Below, in pieces: positions 1-13,370 of a stretch of 64,000 bases of DNA; position 1 is the stretch's first letter, and the number at the start of each line of letters is the position of its first letter. The notes beneath the pieces were generated by a model. It worked only from the letters and a program-made list of their open reading frames with translations. It made no database searches and was not told the origin of the DNA. The translations under genes were made by a program, and so were the position numbers. This stretch comes from Eopsaltria australis. Its lineage: Eukaryota > Chordata > Aves > Passeriformes > Petroicidae. The DNA lies in assembly GCA_034509425.1 (NCBI GenBank), contig JAVTVJ010000344.1:166608-230607 (forward strand), in the 5' to 3' direction.

Positions 1-3000
1 AAAGTGTGTTTTAAACTGCTTTCCTAGTTTCTGTTTTTTTAAAGAACAAGCAGGTAGGCACAATGACATGTAAATTCTTCTTGAAATTCCTGATTCCCTG
101 ACTTTGCAGTACTCAAAGAAGACAAGAAGAGCTGTGATGGTGGTGAACTTGCAGAGCTGGTTTGTGCCCTACATAATGTTTGGCACTTTTCTGAGAGATG
201 CAGAAGAAATTGCATTTTCTAACCTCCCTCTGCCTTCTCTGTCTCCAGAGGATTTCCTGCTTACGCAGTAACCCAAACGTTTGCTGGAGGAGGATTCTGA
301 GTGTTTTATCTTGCAGACTGAATGATGCAGAAAGATTATGAATCCATGGGGAAGCCAGTTTAATGAATTCTGTTTTCCTATTGTGTCTGTACAAATTTGA
401 TTTTGCTTTGTAATTAAAGTTAAATCTGCTTCTACAGGATATTGTTTTTCTCATTTTGAACTGTGAAGCTTTGCCCATGCATTCCTGAAATAGATCAGCT
501 AAGTGTATGCTTGAAAAAGGAGGAAAATAAAAGGGAAAGTACTGTCCTCCCAAAGGTTCAGTGGGATTCCTGCAACAGTATTTGCAGAAATACCATGATT
601 TGAGTTGTCATGTTGAAAGAGGGGTTTCTGCTTTATGAACAAGATAATTGTATATTTTTGTTCAAAGTAAACATCATTCTGACACAGTTCATGAATGCTA
701 GATATTTTATGCACTCACTGGAATAAACAAAGCACAATGCTCTCCCGAGCACTTAGTCTGTGGTTAATGTTGTGCCTGCTTTTGCACATCTTTCAGCTAC
801 ATCAGAGATCAAAATGAACTCCAGCACCTGAGGGCATGTGGGGAGGATTTTAGACACTCTGGAGGAAAGTGTGTCTGTAAAGCCTTAATGATTGCTCCTT
901 CATCTATGCAGATTTGCTTTAACTGGTGCCAGATCTGCTGTAATATTGATGACATCCTCCACCTTATTAGTGGCCCAAACATAAAAGAGCATATGCTGGT
1001 AGTCAAATATTGTTCATTACATTGGGAGACCACAAATGTTGAAGGCCACAAAATGAATGTGGGCTACAGCTACAGATTTGGCATGGAACATGCTTTCTGT
1101 TAAGTGAATGAAAAATGTTTACAACTCTGATTTTTCTGCACTGGGCACATCCTGTGACTTAGCTGGTGTGAGAATTTGATTAAGGAAATTATGGAAGCGT
1201 TCTCTGACAGTGAGGCAATTAATAAAATGTTGCAAAATGGTAAAGTTGTATGTTGAGTCACTGCCTTTATCCCTGAAGGGGTATGAGAGTGTGTGGAGGT
1301 ACAAATCACCTGTTGCTTTCTGTCTGCCTTGGCTTTGGTCTGGAGATTTCCATGAAGCATTTGGCATTGAGGACACAGCAGTAGTTGGTGAAAAAATAGA
1401 CATGAGCAATAGGAGTGTTTAGCCTGACTGGGTAGTATTGGACTTCAGCTTTATGGGCTGGCAATACAAGATTTCAGAATGCCTGAAGTGGAGCTGCGTT
1501 AACCCAGGGTCATTGTCAGGGCTACGCCTGGAAAGTGGGCTGACTGATGTGGTGCAGTCCCTCAGAGAAATAAGGGATAATTCCCATTAATTTCGTGGGT
1601 TTGGTGGGACTATTCATCCCCTAATGTCTCTTTATAATGTTTCTATGGGGCATGCTGAGAGGTGTAGATTTTAACGAAAAAAGGAGGTTTTAAAGATAAA
1701 AGCTGCTGTTGGGAGAGAGGCTATACTGGCTGTTTAATTTGGAGCACTTTCTGAGTTCTGCAAGAATTACTATAAAATTCGAGGCAGAGTGCTCTCCCCC
1801 CTATACATATGGATACATTCACGTGGGAATATGTTTTCTGAGATTTGTATTTCAAAAGAAACATTTAGTTCCTCAGGTGACTGCATGGGATAGAGTGTCT
1901 TGCACTGCACTGGAACTTCTCTTCTGCAGAGCTCATGAATGAGAATGTGCTTTGCTATGAGTAGTGTGGAAAAAGGAGTTACCATTCTTATTCATGGTCT
2001 GCCTTCTGAGCCTCTCCCATTTTGCAGAGAGAAGAGATGGAGCTTGCATTGATCACTGCATAGCTGTAATACTCCCCCAGGTTTGCAAGGTCATGGTGTC
2101 CCTTCAAAGTGCTCAGGAGAGGAGTAGACATGCAGGCTGTTTCTACATTGTCACTGCTCCAGAGTTGGTGGGGTTTAATTGAAAATTTGCTTTTCTGCTG
2201 TGCGGGGTAGATATTGTGTCCCAGAGGAATGTTAAGCATTAAGCTTTCCCATATCTTTGCCTTTCTCACAAGCTGTGACCTTGTGTACAGCAGTGTTACT
2301 GCCAGACCTCAGGCACCAGATCATCCCAAGCACTCTATTTTTCGATATTGTTTACAAGACAACCATTTGGGAATACAAATAGAGAGCACAGCACAGGAAG
2401 CATTCAGAATTTCCAGAAATCACACCGTGTGCCTCTCAGGGGATTAAAATTTGGTGAAAGCAAAATTATGTTCTTTCAGAGCCTGTTGTTCCTCAGTGCC
2501 AGAATTGTCATAGACCATCAGTCTACCCTTTTCTTATTTTTTGTAAAAGGGGCTGATAATAATTGTCCTCTGTACTAGTAATTTGTTTTTCTCTACCATA
2601 TTACCATTTTATTTTGCAGGATTTGCCATTTTAAAATTAAAAATATATGTTATGAAAGTTTAAGAAACTTTCATTAAGAATATCTATTATTTCATTTCTG
2701 TAATTTATAAAAGCCACACCAGACAACTAACACTCAGAAGCTTCAGTTGTCTCTGTATATGTAATGAATGCAAGCAGCTGAGGGCCAGCATGCAAATGAC
2801 AGCTTGAAACAGAATGAAACATGTGGAGTGCATTTCCATGGGCAGTGACAGCAGTGTTTACTGCATTATCACATTATCACAATAGTGCCACAGAGCCTAA
2901 GGCATGGATAAGGACCCCATTTTGCTGTGCAAACACAAAGATGCACTTTCTCGTCATGTCTAAGGACACAGACACAGTGGAATAGTATATTATATATATA

Positions 3001-3544
3001 AATAAAACATCTTGCTGCCGTTTGGATGAGAAGTTGTACTTGAATCTGTATGTGCTTTTGGTTCATGACAAATGGGAGGGAAAACAGCAGTCTGAAGCCT
3101 TTTTGCTGATACATATCTTCGATTGGACAGTGTTCACAAAGGCAGGCAGTAATTATTGAATCATCAGATGCAACAGAGTTATTTTCTGAGCCAGTGTTCT
3201 GAGTCCTTGGATTGAGACTTTTGCCTGGATGGGCACCAGTAGATGAAGAAAGGGCAGTGTGGTGCAGTGGTCTCTGCATATTCTCATCTTGGCCAAGAAA
3301 AGAGGGGATTAGAACATTATCATGCAATATATTTTGCATTCATTTTTTTCTGCAAAGGAAACACAGTTCTGTGTTTTGGAAGTTAAGGACATGTACTGTG
3401 GGAGCTGAGAAGGGGAGGTGATTGTTGTTCTCTCCCACTCATGAGGAAGGAGACAAGGAGGCTTAAAGTGAGAAGGTCTTGATAGACACCTGATAGGCTG
3501 AGCTACAACTGGGAACAGGTGGGTGAAGGTTATCTGTAGGTAAT
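1..3544. other. Upstream FRMD3 intron, no recognised element
   Basis: No exon, RNA gene or repeat family recognised. Contents are ordinary T-rich intronic DNA with a short TA-rich run near 2985-3006. A minus-strand open frame of 156 codons (2869-3339) and another of 146 codons (113-553) are present. Neither has a recognisable motif, and their composition looks like background, so I do not call them genes. Confidence 0.6.
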
Positions 3545-5455
3545 CATGTTCATTGCCCTCTGTTGGACTTGCTCCAGGGGCTTCATGTCTCTCTTGTCCC
3601 TAGGAGCCCAGAACTGGACACAGTACTCCATATGTGCCTCATCAGGGCTGAGCAGAGTGGAAGGATCACCCACCTTGTCCTTCTGGCAATGCTCTTCCTG
3701 ATGCACCCCAGGACACCACTGCCCTTGGCCACCAGGACACACTACTGGCTCATGGGCAGCTTGTTGTCCACCAGGACCCCCAGGGCCTTCTCCACAGAGC
3801 TGCTTCCCAGTAGATCAGCCCCCAGCCTGTGCTGGTGCCTGGGGTTATTCCTCCCCAGTGGAATGCAGGATCCTGCATTTGCCTGGGTTGAATTTCAGAC
3901 AGTTCTGTGCCCATCTCTCCATCCTGTCAAGGCTGCACTCTGGGGTATGGCCACTGCTCCCAGCTTTGTGCTGTCAGTGACCTGCTGAGGAGGCAGCTGT
4001 CCCTTTGTCCAAATCATTGAACCTTGGGGGCACCACTTGAGACAGGCCTCAAACCAGACTCTGCTGCTGACTGTCACCTTCTGGGAGCTGCCATTCAGCT
4101 GGTTCTTGATCCACCTCCCCATCCACTCATCAAGATGGTACTCCTAAATTTGCCTTTTAGGATATCGTGGTACCTACAGCCTTGCTGAAGTTCAGGTAGA
4201 CAACATCCACCACTCTCCCCTCATCCATCCAGCCAACTGTCCCATCCTAGATGGTAATCAGCTTGGTTAAGCATGACTTCCTTTTGGTCAATCCATGCCT
4301 TATCACCTTATCACCTTGTACTTCGCATGCCCAGAGATGAGACATTCTGTCCAGGATGTATCCAGGATGAGCAATTCTGTCACCTTTCCGGGGACTGATG
4401 TGAGGCTGACTGGCCAGTAGTTCCCTGAATCCTCCTTGTTGCCCATTTTGAAGACCGAGGTGACATTTGCTTTCTTCCAGTCCTCAGGCACATCTCCTGG
4501 TCACCATAATTTTTCAAAGATGATTGTGAGTAGCCCAGCTATAGTGTCTGCCAGCTCTCTCAACATTTTTGTGACTCCCATCACTCCCTTCAGGGCCTAT
4601 GGACTTGTGGATATCAGGTTTACCTAAGCAATCTCTAATCCAATCTTCCTCAACCAAGGGAAAATCTTTCTTCCTCCAGACCTTGTTCCTGGGTCAGGGA
4701 TTCCTGAGGGCTGGTCTTGTCAGTGAAGACTGAAACTAAGATGGCATTCAGTATCTCTGCTTTCTCTGCAACCTCTGTTGCAATTGTTCTTGTGCTGCAC
4801 AAGAAACAGGCTCCCTTTCCTTTTTCTTCTTGATGTATTGGAAAAACCCTTCTTGTTATCCTGGATATCCTTGACCAGATTAATTCCAAATAGGCCTTGG
4901 CCTTCCTTCTGGCATTTTTACATACTCTGACAGCATGACTATGGTCAGCCCAGGTGGTCTGTCCCTGGTTTCACCTCGTGTATATCTTCTGCCTATATTT
5001 GAGTTTTGATGGGAATTCCTTGCTCATCATGCACTGGTCAAGCCTGGATGAAGTGATCCTTGAATATTGGCTCTCTAGGATCCTTCTTCCCTCTGGAGCA
5101 TCTTCATATGAAATTTTTCAAAGAAGGTCCCTGAAGAGACTGAAGTTAACACACCTGAAGTCCAAGGCTGTTTCCTCCTCAAGCAATACAGAATTCCATG
5201 ATCTTATGGTCACTGTAACCAAGGTTGCCACAACCTTCACATCTGCAACCAGACCTTCCTTACTATGCAGTGTAATCCACCAGCACAGCTTTTCATGTTG
5301 GCCCTTCCATCACCTGTTACAGAAAGTTGTCATCAATGCTTTACAACCACCTCTTGGATTGTTTGTGCTTTGCTTTGTTGTTCCTACAACAGATGTAAGA
5401 GTTGTTGAAGTCTCCCATGAGAACCAGGGACTTTGGCTACACTAAGGAATATGCT
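3545..5455 (-). mobile_element. CR1 LINE, long internal fragment (endonuclease end to RT), decayed
   Basis: Read on the minus strand this is a CR1 non-LTR retrotransposon ORF2 broken over several frames. It runs from endonuclease C-terminal sequence near 5455, through the linker, into reverse transcriptase with the frames MPEDWKKANVT and NYWPVSLTSVPGKV (4303-4491). Then come WIKNQLNGSSQKVTVSS near 4080, VTDSTKLG where the family has FADDTKLG (near 3985), and the 3' ORF part [16 protein letters not shown] (3530-3742). About 40 bases between the PQG and DDTKLG blocks look deleted. The catalytic aspartate pair is reduced to D-S, and frameshifts are frequent, so it is dead. The 3' UTR and octamer tail are missing and the 5' end is cut in the endonuclease, so both ends are truncated. 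CR1 is the dominant LINE of birds. Confidence 0.93.
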
Positions 5456-8400
5456 GAAGCAGGAGACCATGAAAAAGATCTTTGCATCATTTTTTGGAAA
5501 GATACCAGTGCAGCAGAATGGCATTTGGCAGGCTAGAGGATATGATATTGGGATAATGCAGTCACATAATAACAATAATGAAATAATGTCTTCATTTATT
5601 ATACTTTTGTCTGCTTAGGGGTTAGGATGAATAATGATTATTTGTAGTAAGAATATGATTTTAGGAAACAAAGTAGATATCTGTTATGAGGGCATGAGCT
5701 TTGTCATACTTCAGAATTAACTGAACAAGTAAGAGGTTTTTAAAAGCGTTCCTTGTCAGGCCAAGGATGCATGGGCTGTCACGCTGGTTGTGTATTAGGT
5801 GTGCTTCCAAGAGGGTAATAAATCTCTGGATGATTAGCAGTAGAATCCCATTTGCTATTAATAAATGGCATTTTAAAACTTCTTTGCTTTGAATTTGGCA
5901 TGGAGAATTTTGATTGGTACTGCCCCATTGCATGCTGACAGGGTCACAGTCTTCTGGATGATATAATCTAGATTTATATTTTCAGTGTTTTGGGATTGTC
6001 TTTAATGTTATCTACAAGAATGAAAGGTGAGTTTCAACTCTATTGAGCACTTCCAATTACTACAAAGTTGCTATACTTTTACTCAAAAAATCATATATAC
6101 TCTGACCTTGAGAGGTATGATTTTCAATTCTTAAAAAATTTTACACTTTTTGGCAATCAAAAGTGGCTGACATCTCCAATGTGAAAATTTTAATGTGAAA
6201 AACTCAGGGGTTTAGCAAAGTGTTAGGGACCACTGTACAAGGTGAAAGTGCATGTGAGCTACTTGTTGACTTCCAATGTAGTTTGCTGTTTTGGAGAAAA
6301 AGATTGAGGTATTAGGAAAAATGAAACTCCATTTAGGAAAAAAAAAGAAGTACGTATTTCTGTTGATTTGTATAAGGTATTTGACTAGCTTAAGTTGAAT
6401 TAGACTAGATTAGTTTACTAAACTAGAATAGTTAAAATTAGACTAGATAACAGGCTTTCAGCATGAGGCAATCAGCTTATATGTTAGTGCTGAAAGACAG
6501 CAATATAAGTAATGTCTGTTAGAAAATGACAAAGTTATGTAACTTTAATACTTTTAAATAAACATTTCGCAGTTGGCTTTAGTGTGATTTAGGATTGTGG
6601 GGTGAAGAATGCCAACTCACTGTGTCAGGTGTCTATTCCTGAAAAAATATGTGAAGGAAAACCATTTTTTATGTTTACTTCATTATTCATTAACTACTGA
6701 GCGATATTATGTATAAGGTTCAATGTGGTACACCTGATTTATGAAGGTGATTTTCTTATTTTGCAGAAGATTTATCCTTAACTTCATTGGCTAATCAGAA
6801 GTTAATGTAGGTGCACATAACGTTCTCCTTACTGCTGATATCAGAGATGTAGGAGAGGGATATTCAAATACATGTACCTTTCATTGCATCTAAATTTTTG
6901 TGTACTTAAAATGGTTTTTTAGATCAGTTAAAAGTAAGCTGTATGACAGATTACATATTCATTAACTACAAAAAATGAATTGAGCCAATGTCTTTGAATA
7001 TGAAGGCACGTAAGTTTAGGCACCTTAAAATGCACTGATGCCAGTTAAGTAAGCATATAACTAATTGGATGGATCCATGCTTGTCCAGCTCCTAGCAGAG
7101 TGGATTTGGAGGGAAGTTAGAAGTTATGTGTAGTGCTTTACAGCTGATCCATGTTACTGTGGGAATAGGGTTATGATTTGCATCCGCTTTAGGCAAAACC
7201 ACACCATGAATAATACCCAGAGCTTGCACACTTTTTTAAATTTTAGATTAAGGCGTGTACAACTTCTGTTTGTTTAACCAGTTAGCAACATCCCCTCGAA
7301 GCAAATCTTCAATGCAAAACACCATGCAGGAAATAGATCAGTTCTCAGGTGCAAACCACTTCAAAAGCTCAGGGCGAGAAACAGAATTTTATATCTAGCA
7401 GTTCTAGTATGGAGAAAGGGCTGGCTCTTTTTGGAAAACTTACTCCAATGTGCATTAAGGTGAGTGAAACCAGCTGAGTGGTTCCAGTGCAGACAGTGGA
7501 AACAACATGGTGGAGTATGTGTGGAAGGTACATGGATTATACATGAGTCACCTTTATTTTCTGAATTCCTGGAACCTGGAACTGCACATGCACAGTACAT
7601 AAAAGCAGCTGCTCTGAAATACATGTGCGTTCTTATGGTTTTGTTATGCTTACACTGAAGAGGGTCATTTTCTCAGAGGCAGGACTTCATTTTGGTGGTG
7701 GTCTTCATTTTTTTTAAACGTATTGCAACTAGTTTCTCAGCTTGCAGTGTGGAAGTTAACAGAGGTTTGGAATATTGTATCCAGCTCACCAGTACGGACC
7801 TACTGACTGTCTTGGACTTCTAGCAAAAACAATAACTAATTTAAATGTTGCACCCATTATCTTCCGTAATGTTTCTGCAAGAAACTGAAGATTCACTACC
7901 TCAATCACATGAGCATCACATGAGCTTTGAAAGTTAATTTTATGCAACAATTCTGAACTGCTGTCATGCCAAATAAATAACTTGCGTAAAGCTACGTAGT
8001 TCTCGCAAAGACCACCTTATTCAAGCACTCAGAATGCTGAGGTTGTTTGCTTTATGTACTATAATAAAGCTGATTTTGTGCCTGATGCAAACAGATAATG
8101 AGCTGGAGTTTCCTGAGATGATGTCCATCCAGTCTGCGATTCTGGGTTGCAATCAAGGGAATGGGGGAAGTTACAAACCCTCCTATTGTCATGACAGACT
8201 GTTATAGATGTTTTGCTTCATTTTCCCTGCAGAATATTAAGGATTAAATTATTAAATACCTAGTGGTATCTGAAATTGGAATTGTTTAATAGTACCAAAT
8301 TAAAAAAAAATACAACCCTTTCAAAAATAACAAACCTTAGAAAGGATGTCTACTTTCAGTATTTCTACATCCAATATTTACAGCAATAGCTTTTCCTTGA

Positions 8401-11400
8401 ACAATTACATCTCAATGTCTTGTACAAATTTCAGAAGCTGATAAGAACTGAGGAAAGAAGGGTTTTTTCCCCCTTGACCCTGTGCAGGAAATGATAAGAA
8501 AAAGATTAAAGCCCAGGAGCATACGTGAAGGCAGTAGTGTAGAAAATCCACACCTCCAACTCATTTCCAAGCCATAGTTTAATTTAAATTAGTAAGCATT
8601 TATTTTGTTTACTTTTCAGTTGAATTCTAGTGCCTATCCCATTAAAACAGAACACAAATGGAAATGATGTCTAGCTTTAGAAAGTCTTCCAAATGGAGAT
8701 AGAAGTATTGAACCCAGACTTGGTGATACTTAATTACTTAAATAATTAGGTATGTGTATTCAATATAATGACATGGTTAAATTGGCTGACGTTTTTGAAG
8801 ATTAGCAATTACAGACAACTAATCTAAAGGGAAAAAAGGCAAATATTAAAATGGAACTTTTCATTTTGTGTGTCAGTAGTTTCCTCATTGCTATTTTAAA
8901 TCCAGTGTACTTGCTCAATGGTTTTCAACATGTGCAATGGCTGAAGTGCCAGTTTGGCTTCAGGTTTTGCTGACAAAAATTAGCAAGCAAAAATCCTGAC
9001 TAGTTGGGAACTGAATATCATCCCTTGCTACTGTAAATTATGCCTGATAAGGGACTTTTGTAAATATTTGCACCTTTACAGTTCATCTTGTGGGCTAAAT
9101 TCTGCCTTTAAATGCAAATGTCTGGTTGTCAGTGATTGCACAGTGCAGGGCAGGGCAGGGCAGTGAATGCTGGCGTGTGTACTGACTGTGCTGCTGTGCT
9201 GCTGTATTGCTCTGTGTTCCTGGACACTCCTGCCTGTAAAACAGAGTGAATTATCAATTTAAAGGGAATTTGCAAGGCTGTGTTTTCCTTACTTAATTGC
9301 TATGCTTAGGAGGAAACAAATAAAAAGGTCCCAAGTATTCCCAATTACTGAAACAGGTTTTTCAGTCCAGATAATATTCTTTAAAGAAAGGTCACAAAAG
9401 TGTGTCAGTCCTATTTTTGTATTATTTTCTTTTTGTCATAATAAAAAATGATGTTTGAAAGCACTTTGGGGGATAGAGACAGTGTTAGATTGGAAATCAA
9501 TTTTAATAAATAGCTTTTCTGAGAATAGGACATCAGTGTTTTTGAAGATACAAATCTTACTCTGCTTATGAACTAAAAGTAATCAAGCCCATCAAGAATA
9601 TGATTTTTGTAAGTAATTTAAGAGCAAATTTTTGGCTTCTTGCATTTTCGTAAACCTAATTTAGCCTGTATGAAAGAGCTAGTAAAGTGTATTTAAATGG
9701 GAGTCTCTAAACACACCTATTTCAGTTAAAAAGAGAAATTTTGGGGCTTGCAATTTCTCATGAAACGTAATTTATAGAAAGGATTACTGTTAATGTTTTT
9801 CTGATTCCTGTTTAGTGCTTCACTAAGTTCTATATGTTAGTAGTAAAGGTTGAAATACTGATCACAAAAGGTGTCCTTGTATCAGCAAAAGTTTTTAGGT
9901 AAATAGGAATCAGTACATATTTTTGCTTGTTTGTAAAAGCATTTACTTATTTATTTGTGCATTTCAATGTGTTTATTTCTTTAGTTTAAACAAGCTGTAT
10001 ATGTCTGAGGGGAGAAAAGCAGAAAGTGTATTTGTCACTGTGTGACTTGTGGAGAATTTTTAATTTTGAATGGAACTCAATTTAGTGAAGATAGCCTTCC
10101 TCAAGCAGTGTTACTCACTGCTAGTATTACCCACATCCTATGTGTATGAAGTTCTGCACTGAGACATGTTTCAGCCATATGCATAAAGGACATTGTTTTA
10201 ATACATTTATATTTTAAAATTATTTTTAAGGTACTTTTTTTTAAGGCCATCCTTTTATTTATTTTTTTTTTAATTTAGGGGCAGTGGATTAAAATTATTC
10301 TGAAAGTCCTTGAAGGCTGGAAGCTGCCATCATTACCTGAAACTTTCAGCACAGTTATTTGCCTCCTTAACCAGCTGAGAGTTTAAAAGAGAAACATTTC
10401 TGGCCCATTATCTTTTGATGTGTGACTAAAGCCTCAGTCATTTAACATCCTTGTCTTGAATCAATTCTAGCTATGTGTGATGTGGTTGGGCAGAGGGTGC
10501 TTTCATTTCCTCATACACACCTGTGCACCTGCTCTTTATGAGGATGTCTTGTCTCTTGGGATGGAGGCAGGACCCAGGGTTTGTTCTTGCTGAAGTTTTT
10601 AGCAATGCAGTATTAAGAACAGGAACCATTGCATTTTTACACATACTTCACACATCCCTTTGTGCCTCAAGATCTGATGGAGTGGTGCCAGTGGTGGCTT
10701 GTGGCTGTGTCACCAGGGCTACTGGCCACACCCTGGTGGTCTCTGCTGCCTTGGCTGGTAGCAGGTATGGCTGCTTCCTTGCCTTCAGCCAGAGGACAGT
10801 GCTTCATGATAGCTTGGAAAAGGATGGAGTTCATTGGGAATGGTGCTGAGGGGCTACAGAGGATGGGGATAATTTGCCATGCCACCTCCATTAGGCAGTG
10901 GAGGTGTTCACGGGGCAAAATCTGTGTGTAGCTGTGGGACTCCTGAAACTTTCTGGGTGTAGGTCCATGAGGTGGGCAGTGGGACCTCAATGATTTGCTT
11001 TGTTGCTGATGCAACAAGGACAAGTTTATATTGGTGTAGAAATATTTGAGCTTTTTCTGACTTCATTCTCTTTGTGTGTTTCCTTATCGGCTTCATTGGG
11101 TGGTTATTCTTTCTTTGGGACTATAGAATGCTTTGCAAAACAGTTTTAGTCCTATTTATGACATTTCCAACATCTCAAGCTGGCAGCTGTCCAGTTGCAA
11201 CATCCAAATTTGGTGCTTTTCCATTCTAGTCACTATAGGATGCCTCAAGGTATTGTTGTAGCTTGATTATTAAGATGCACTTACATTTTTATTGTGGAGT
11301 AGTGAACAAGTTCTGCCAAAAACTATCCATGGAACATTTGTTTTTTAGTGTGGGATTCATATTATTGTTCTTATTTTCTGTTTATTAAACAGTATATCTT

Positions 11401-11874
11401 GCAAGTTTTTCCATAGTAGTGTCTGTATTATAGCTGTGGGATACACTTAAGGTACAAAGAGTCTTCAGGAATGGGACAGACCCATTGGTTTAAGCCATAC
11501 TCAATAATTGAAACTTGCTAACTTAGTACTGGTGAAATTCAGCAAATCTGAATCACTTCTTTGCTTTATGGATAATTCTTGTCCAGGCCTTATGCAATCT
11601 TGTTATATTAATCTCGGCTCTCTAATTTATTCCTAACTTGTATTAATCCAGAGGCATTTCCTTCAAATTTTTTTTTGTACTCTCAATTGTTGGCCCTTTT
11701 TTTTTAATTACATGCTGAATATATCTTCACAAACGGCAAAGTATTCACATTTATATGTAATATTGCAATGTCTGTATTTTCCGCTGTAGTCAATCTATGG
11801 ATAAAGAATCAAATCTACCAGAATCCTTCATGGAATTCTTTGGTTTGTGCCTGTTCAGGGGTTGATTTTTTTTG
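5456..11874. other. Upstream FRMD3 intron, no recognised gene
   Basis: AT-rich unique sequence. Small items seen: a TAGACTAG-rich patch at about 6399-6451 with a tagttta/taaacta hairpin, a short GGCAG run near 9148-9162, and a locally GC-richer block at about 10490-11050 with overlapping open frames on both strands but no recognisable protein. No tRNA, rRNA or exon was found. Confidence 0.55.
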
Positions 11875-13370
11875 TTGTTCACTGACAGAGGTCTCACATG
11901 TGAAGTGGTCATTTTTGCTGTCTTGGCCACAGTGATCATGAAGTGATTGAGTTTAAAATCTCTGTTGTCAGGAGCAAATGTGCCAGCAAAACTTCAACGC
12001 TGGGCATGGGGAAAGCAGACTTCAGGTTTCTCAGGGAACTAGTTAGCCAAGTCCTGTAGGAAATGCTTTTGAAATTGCTGGGGTCCATCAGTGCTGGTCA
12101 GTTTTTAAGCACCTCCTCCAAAGGGCACACGAGCAGCAGTTCCCAAATGTCACCAGTCAAGCAGGCAAAAGCAGAAGGCTGGCTTGGCTGAACAAGGATC
12201 TTCTTTTGGTGATAAGGCAAAAAAGGAAGCTGTAAGCCCAGTGGAAGCAAGGTCAAGTGACATGAAAAGTATACAGAGATGCTGCTCATCACTGCAGGGA
12301 GAAAATTTGTGTGGCCAAAGCTCAGCTGGAGTAGAAGCTGGCCAAAACTCTGGGGGACAAAAAAAGAGAATTTTAAAATACATTAATAACAAGAGGTAGT
12401 GCAAGAATGACATTGGCCTGTTACAGAATGAGGATGGTCACCTCATGAGCAGGGACACAGACAAGCCAGGGTTGTTAAATGCTTTCTTTGCCTCTGTCTT
12501 CAACACTGATGATGGACTCTGGGAGTGCCAGAGATGGAGGACTGTGGGTGTGACAATCATAAATCCCCAGCTGACCCTGAAGTTGTGTGGGATCTGCTGC
12601 TCCAGCTGGATCCCTACAAATCTATGGGGCCTCATGGGATGCATCTGAGAGTACTCAAGCACTCAATACTACCTGGAGTCATTGTGAGGCCTCTCAATGA
12701 TTTTTGAGTGATCCTGGAAACCTGAAGAGTTCCTAGTTGACTGAAATTTGTCAAATGTCCCGATTTTCAAGAAGGATGAGAAGGAGGACCCTGGAAGTTA
12801 AAGGACTGTGGGTCTCACTTCAGTGACTGGTAAAATTATGGAGATTATTCTGGGAATTACTGAAAAACACTAAAGGGTAATGCAGTCATTGGTGATAGCC
12901 AGCGTGGCTTTGAGAGCAAAGCCTAATCTTCTGTTGAACGTAATTTTCTTTTATGACAAGGTAACCCACACAGCTGATCAAGGAAAGCCAGTAAAGTTTT
13001 CCATATGGTCTCTCTTCGTATCCTTCTGGACCTAATGTTCAGCCCACAGTTGGATAAAAACATGATGGGATCCGTGAGCAGCTGGCTCAAGGGTCAGCCA
13101 CAAAGGGTTACAGTGAATGGGGTGACATCAGACTGGGGACCTGTCACTGCTGGGGCTCCACAGGGTCCCATCCTTGGCCCTCAGCTCTTCAATGTCTTCA
13201 TAAATGACCTGGACACAGGACTGGAAGGGACACTGAGCAAGTGCACAGATGATACAAAACTGGGAGGAACTGTTGAACTCTCTTGAGGGCAGGGAGGCCC
13301 TGCAGAGAGACCTTGACAAATCAGGGGTCTGGGCAATCACCAACCGTATGAAGTTGCACAGGTGACATAA
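11875..13370 (+). mobile_element. CR1 LINE, long internal fragment (endonuclease to RT), + strand
   Basis: Plus-strand CR1 ORF2 remnant. It starts in the endonuclease-proximal region (11875-12100) and passes through a disrupted linker (ILKYINNKR near 12372-12397). It then shows LLNAFFASVF (about 12473), YKSMGPHGMHLRVLK (about 12615-12665), [16 protein letters not shown] (about 13076-13122), [20 protein letters not shown] (about 13155-13215) and [11 protein letters not shown] (about 13236-13270). The RT aspartate pair (TDD, 13245-13253) is kept, but frames are broken at several places. The element stops abruptly near 13370, just after the sequence matching the ANRMKF region, with no 3' UTR. 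It is a different CR1 subfamily from the copy at 3545-5455. Confidence 0.92.

Noticed and set aside
2869..3339. 156-codon minus-strand open frame
   Set aside because: Contains simple TATA-repeat translation (FIYIYN) and no known motif.
3563..3988. 141-codon + strand open frame
   Set aside because: It is the antisense shadow of a decayed minus-strand CR1; the minus frame carries the recognisable ORF2 blocks.
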